Shown: positions 39,108 through 40,344 of the stretch, one piece after another
Position numbering within the stretch: the stretch's first letter is position 1
Layout of the letters: the number at the start of each line of letters is the position of its first letter
Virus record (IMG/VR): IMGVR_UViG_3300027971_002725
Span: 1 to 40,344 of that record
From: a virus
Direction: 5' to 3' (one strand)
DNA: 40,344 bases
The notes under the pieces: generated by a model
Database searches by the model: none
What the model was told of the DNA's origin: nothing
What the model saw: the letters and a program-made list of their open reading frames with translations, nothing else
Translations under genes and position numbers: made by a program

Positions 39108-40070
39108 TTATTTTTCTTCCAAGTAGTCTTGATTCTGATTGGCTTCGCGTCGCTTTTGGAATATTTTAACTGCAATGTCAGCATGTTCAAGGTTTGGGAA
39201 TCGTGTGGGCAAGCTGCGACCTTCGTGCCGTATTTCAAATCCGTTTTGTTCGTCGCCCCAGCATTCTAGTGTCTTGCCATTTTCCATGGTGTAGGTTCTA
39301 ACTGGTGCATTTTCTTTTACTGGCAATAACGTCTTGGGATCGATCCCCGCTTTTTTTGACCACTCAGCTGCTTGCAACTCTGCAGGTGACGGCGGCGCCG
39401 GAATACCTTTTGCAGCGTTTGTAATTTCATCATCGTCGGGAAAAAAGCTACCGGTATTGTGTTTGTCTCTGGCCACCTGTACTGCCAAGGATGGAAAACT
39501 AAGTGGAGGATAAGCACCAGCGGCGGCAATCATTGCACCACGTGTGTCACCTAGTGCCGCACGGTTTATAGCATCATTTGCTTGATACGCGGCACCCACA
39601 GCTGGTATTCCTTTGGCAAAGCCTTTACCAAAGCCTTTTGCTCCTGCTAGAACTTTATCTACTGTGGATAGATCTTCTTCTACCTCAGCTTCTTCAACTT
39701 CACCACGCTCGATGGCGTCTCTGGCTTTGTTTTTCAATTCCGAGCTCACATGACCTTTCTTTTCCAAGTGGTCAAGATATTGTGTGAGATCTTTTTTGAC
39801 CCGGCTGACCATGTCTTCTTCAATTTCGGCTATGGCTTCCTCCAGTGCGGTGCCACGTGGCTCTGTACTATCGCCTACCATGTATCCATCCATGGGATGC
39901 GCAGGATCTGTCCGGCTGCCCAAGGCACGTATGTGCTTGGGCTTGAACAATGCTGGCAGTTGCGGAACTTCACGTTGCTGAGAATTTAGGCCGTGTTTGA
40001 CCCCAGTAGGGGTCAATCTACCCTCCACGGTGGCCAGACGTTCCAGCATTTGTTTTATGTCATTGCTCAT
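39108..40070 (-). CDS. Hypothetical protein with Gly/Ala-rich helical segment
   Basis: 320 residues from ATG at 40070, overlapping the Dps-like stop (ATGA). N-terminal helix with IKQMLERLATVEGRL, acidic coiled segment (EEAIAEIEEDMVSRVKKD), then a glycine/alanine-rich stretch (AGAKGFGKGFAKGIPAVGAA) that could insert in a membrane. Ends LEEK, directly before the LysM protein. Function unknown; possibly structural. Confidence 0.65.
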   Translation of the reverse strand: MSNDIKQMLERLATVEGRLTPTGVKHGLNSQQREVPQLPALFKPKHIRALGSRTDPAHPMDGYMVGDSTEPRGTALEEAIAEIEEDMVSRVKKDLTQYLDHLEKKGHVSSELKNKARDAIERGEVEEAEVEEDLSTVDKVLAGAKGFGKGFAKGIPAVGAAYQANDAINRAALGDTRGAMIAAAGAYPPLSFPSLAVQVARDKHNTGSFFPDDDEITNAAKGIPAPPSPAELQAAEWSKKAGIDPKTLLPVKENAPVRTYTMENGKTLECWGDEQNGFEIRHEGRSLPTRFPNLEHADIAVKIFQKRREANQNQDYLEEK

Positions 40071-40344
40071 GCTCGTTCCGTTTTTAGATAACTCAGCAGT
40101 TGCCAACGATACTTGCCGTGGGCGCTGAGTCGTTCAGCTATGAAGTTGGCAATGCCCTGTTCGTTTTCGTCAGTGGCAGAAGCAAAGCAACCATTGAGAA
40201 TCTCAATCATCTGATCGTTGTTGGCATGCAATTCTTCCAGCATGAGTCGAGCACGTGGGATTTTTGTCTGTCCGGCAATCTGGGTGAGTTCTACATAACG
40301 CTCAAAGCTGGCCGGGGCATATTCACCTAAGTAGCGGATGTATT
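40067..40344 (-). CDS. Dps-like ferritin, C-terminal part (runs off the window)
   Basis: The last 91 residues are present; the start lies beyond the window. FERYVELTQIAG, ARLMLEELHANNDQMI and NEQGIANFIAERLSAHGKYRWQLLSYL follow the C-terminal helices of Dps/DPS-like ferritins. Dps binds DNA and stores iron while detoxifying peroxide. The ferroxidase residues of the first helices cannot be checked here. Confidence 0.75.
   Translation of the reverse strand, partial: YIRYLGEYAPASFERYVELTQIAGQTKIPRARLMLEELHANNDQMIEILNGCFASATDENEQGIANFIAERLSAHGKYRWQLLSYLKTERA

Noticed and set aside
1-40344. CRISPR array or insertion sequence
   Set aside because: No direct-repeat and spacer pattern and no transposase were found; the repeats seen are inverted arms and tRNA spacers.

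Overview
The window reads as a piece of a large T4-like (myovirus) phage genome, probably infecting a betaproteobacterium. All genes I can support lie on the minus strand, mostly joined by ATGA or TAATG stop/start overlaps. Phage hallmarks are a T4-type family B DNA polymerase, a probable gp45-like sliding clamp, a T4 RNase H-type 5' nuclease, a small protein that resembles DsbA, a GIY-YIG nuclease, a large tRNA cluster and NATAAATA late-promoter-like boxes. The host guess rests on three things: a Bug/TctC-type periplasmic receptor, a complete polyamine-type ABC importer, and a circularly permuted tmRNA whose tag reads ANDEQFALAA.

Layout from left to right (transcription runs right to left). 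1-3000: two tRNAs, an SGNH hydrolase, a PP-loop protein and the Bug receptor. 3000-5000: a dense tRNA operon with clear tRNAs (Leu, Pro, Asp, Glu, Glu), many irregular tRNA-like genes and several elements enclosed by long inverted repeats. It is driven by a sigma70-type promoter followed by an rrn-style boxA. 5100-5600: a tiny promoter-to-terminator unit and a small gene. 5600-9800: a potD-potB-potC-potA-like operon with a structured leader. 10000-11700: an SPFH/prohibitin-like protein, then a permuted tmRNA whose two pieces are separated by a 60-codon ORF, then small ORFs. 11700-14700: tRNA-Arg, tRNA-Met and small phage genes, including a GIY-YIG nuclease and a MazG-like pyrophosphohydrolase.

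14600-34100 is a long tightly coupled operon. It mixes 7-deazaguanine genes (QueE, QueD, FolE, a DpdA-type transglycosylase and a possible second pterin-synthase-fold protein) with a glycan-like cassette. That cassette has four more SGNH-type hydrolases, two paralogous GT2-type glycosyltransferases flanking a B12-type radical SAM enzyme, a GT-B glycosyltransferase, GalE, a short DegT-like aminotransferase, a TagD-like nucleotidyltransferase, methyltransferases and a HIT protein. I find no canonical QueC. 32400-37200 is the replication block (clamp, methyltransferase, polymerase, DsbA-like). 37300-40344 holds a LysM plus transglycosylase-like protein, a glycine/alanine-rich unknown and the C-terminal end of a Dps-like ferritin.

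Best candidates for something new: the permuted tmRNA with a protein gene between its pieces; several genes whose -10 box sits 5-7 nt before the ATG, implying leaderless mRNAs; the boxA-led tRNA operon with stem-enclosed elements; and the union of deazaguanine and glycan-type genes in one operon.
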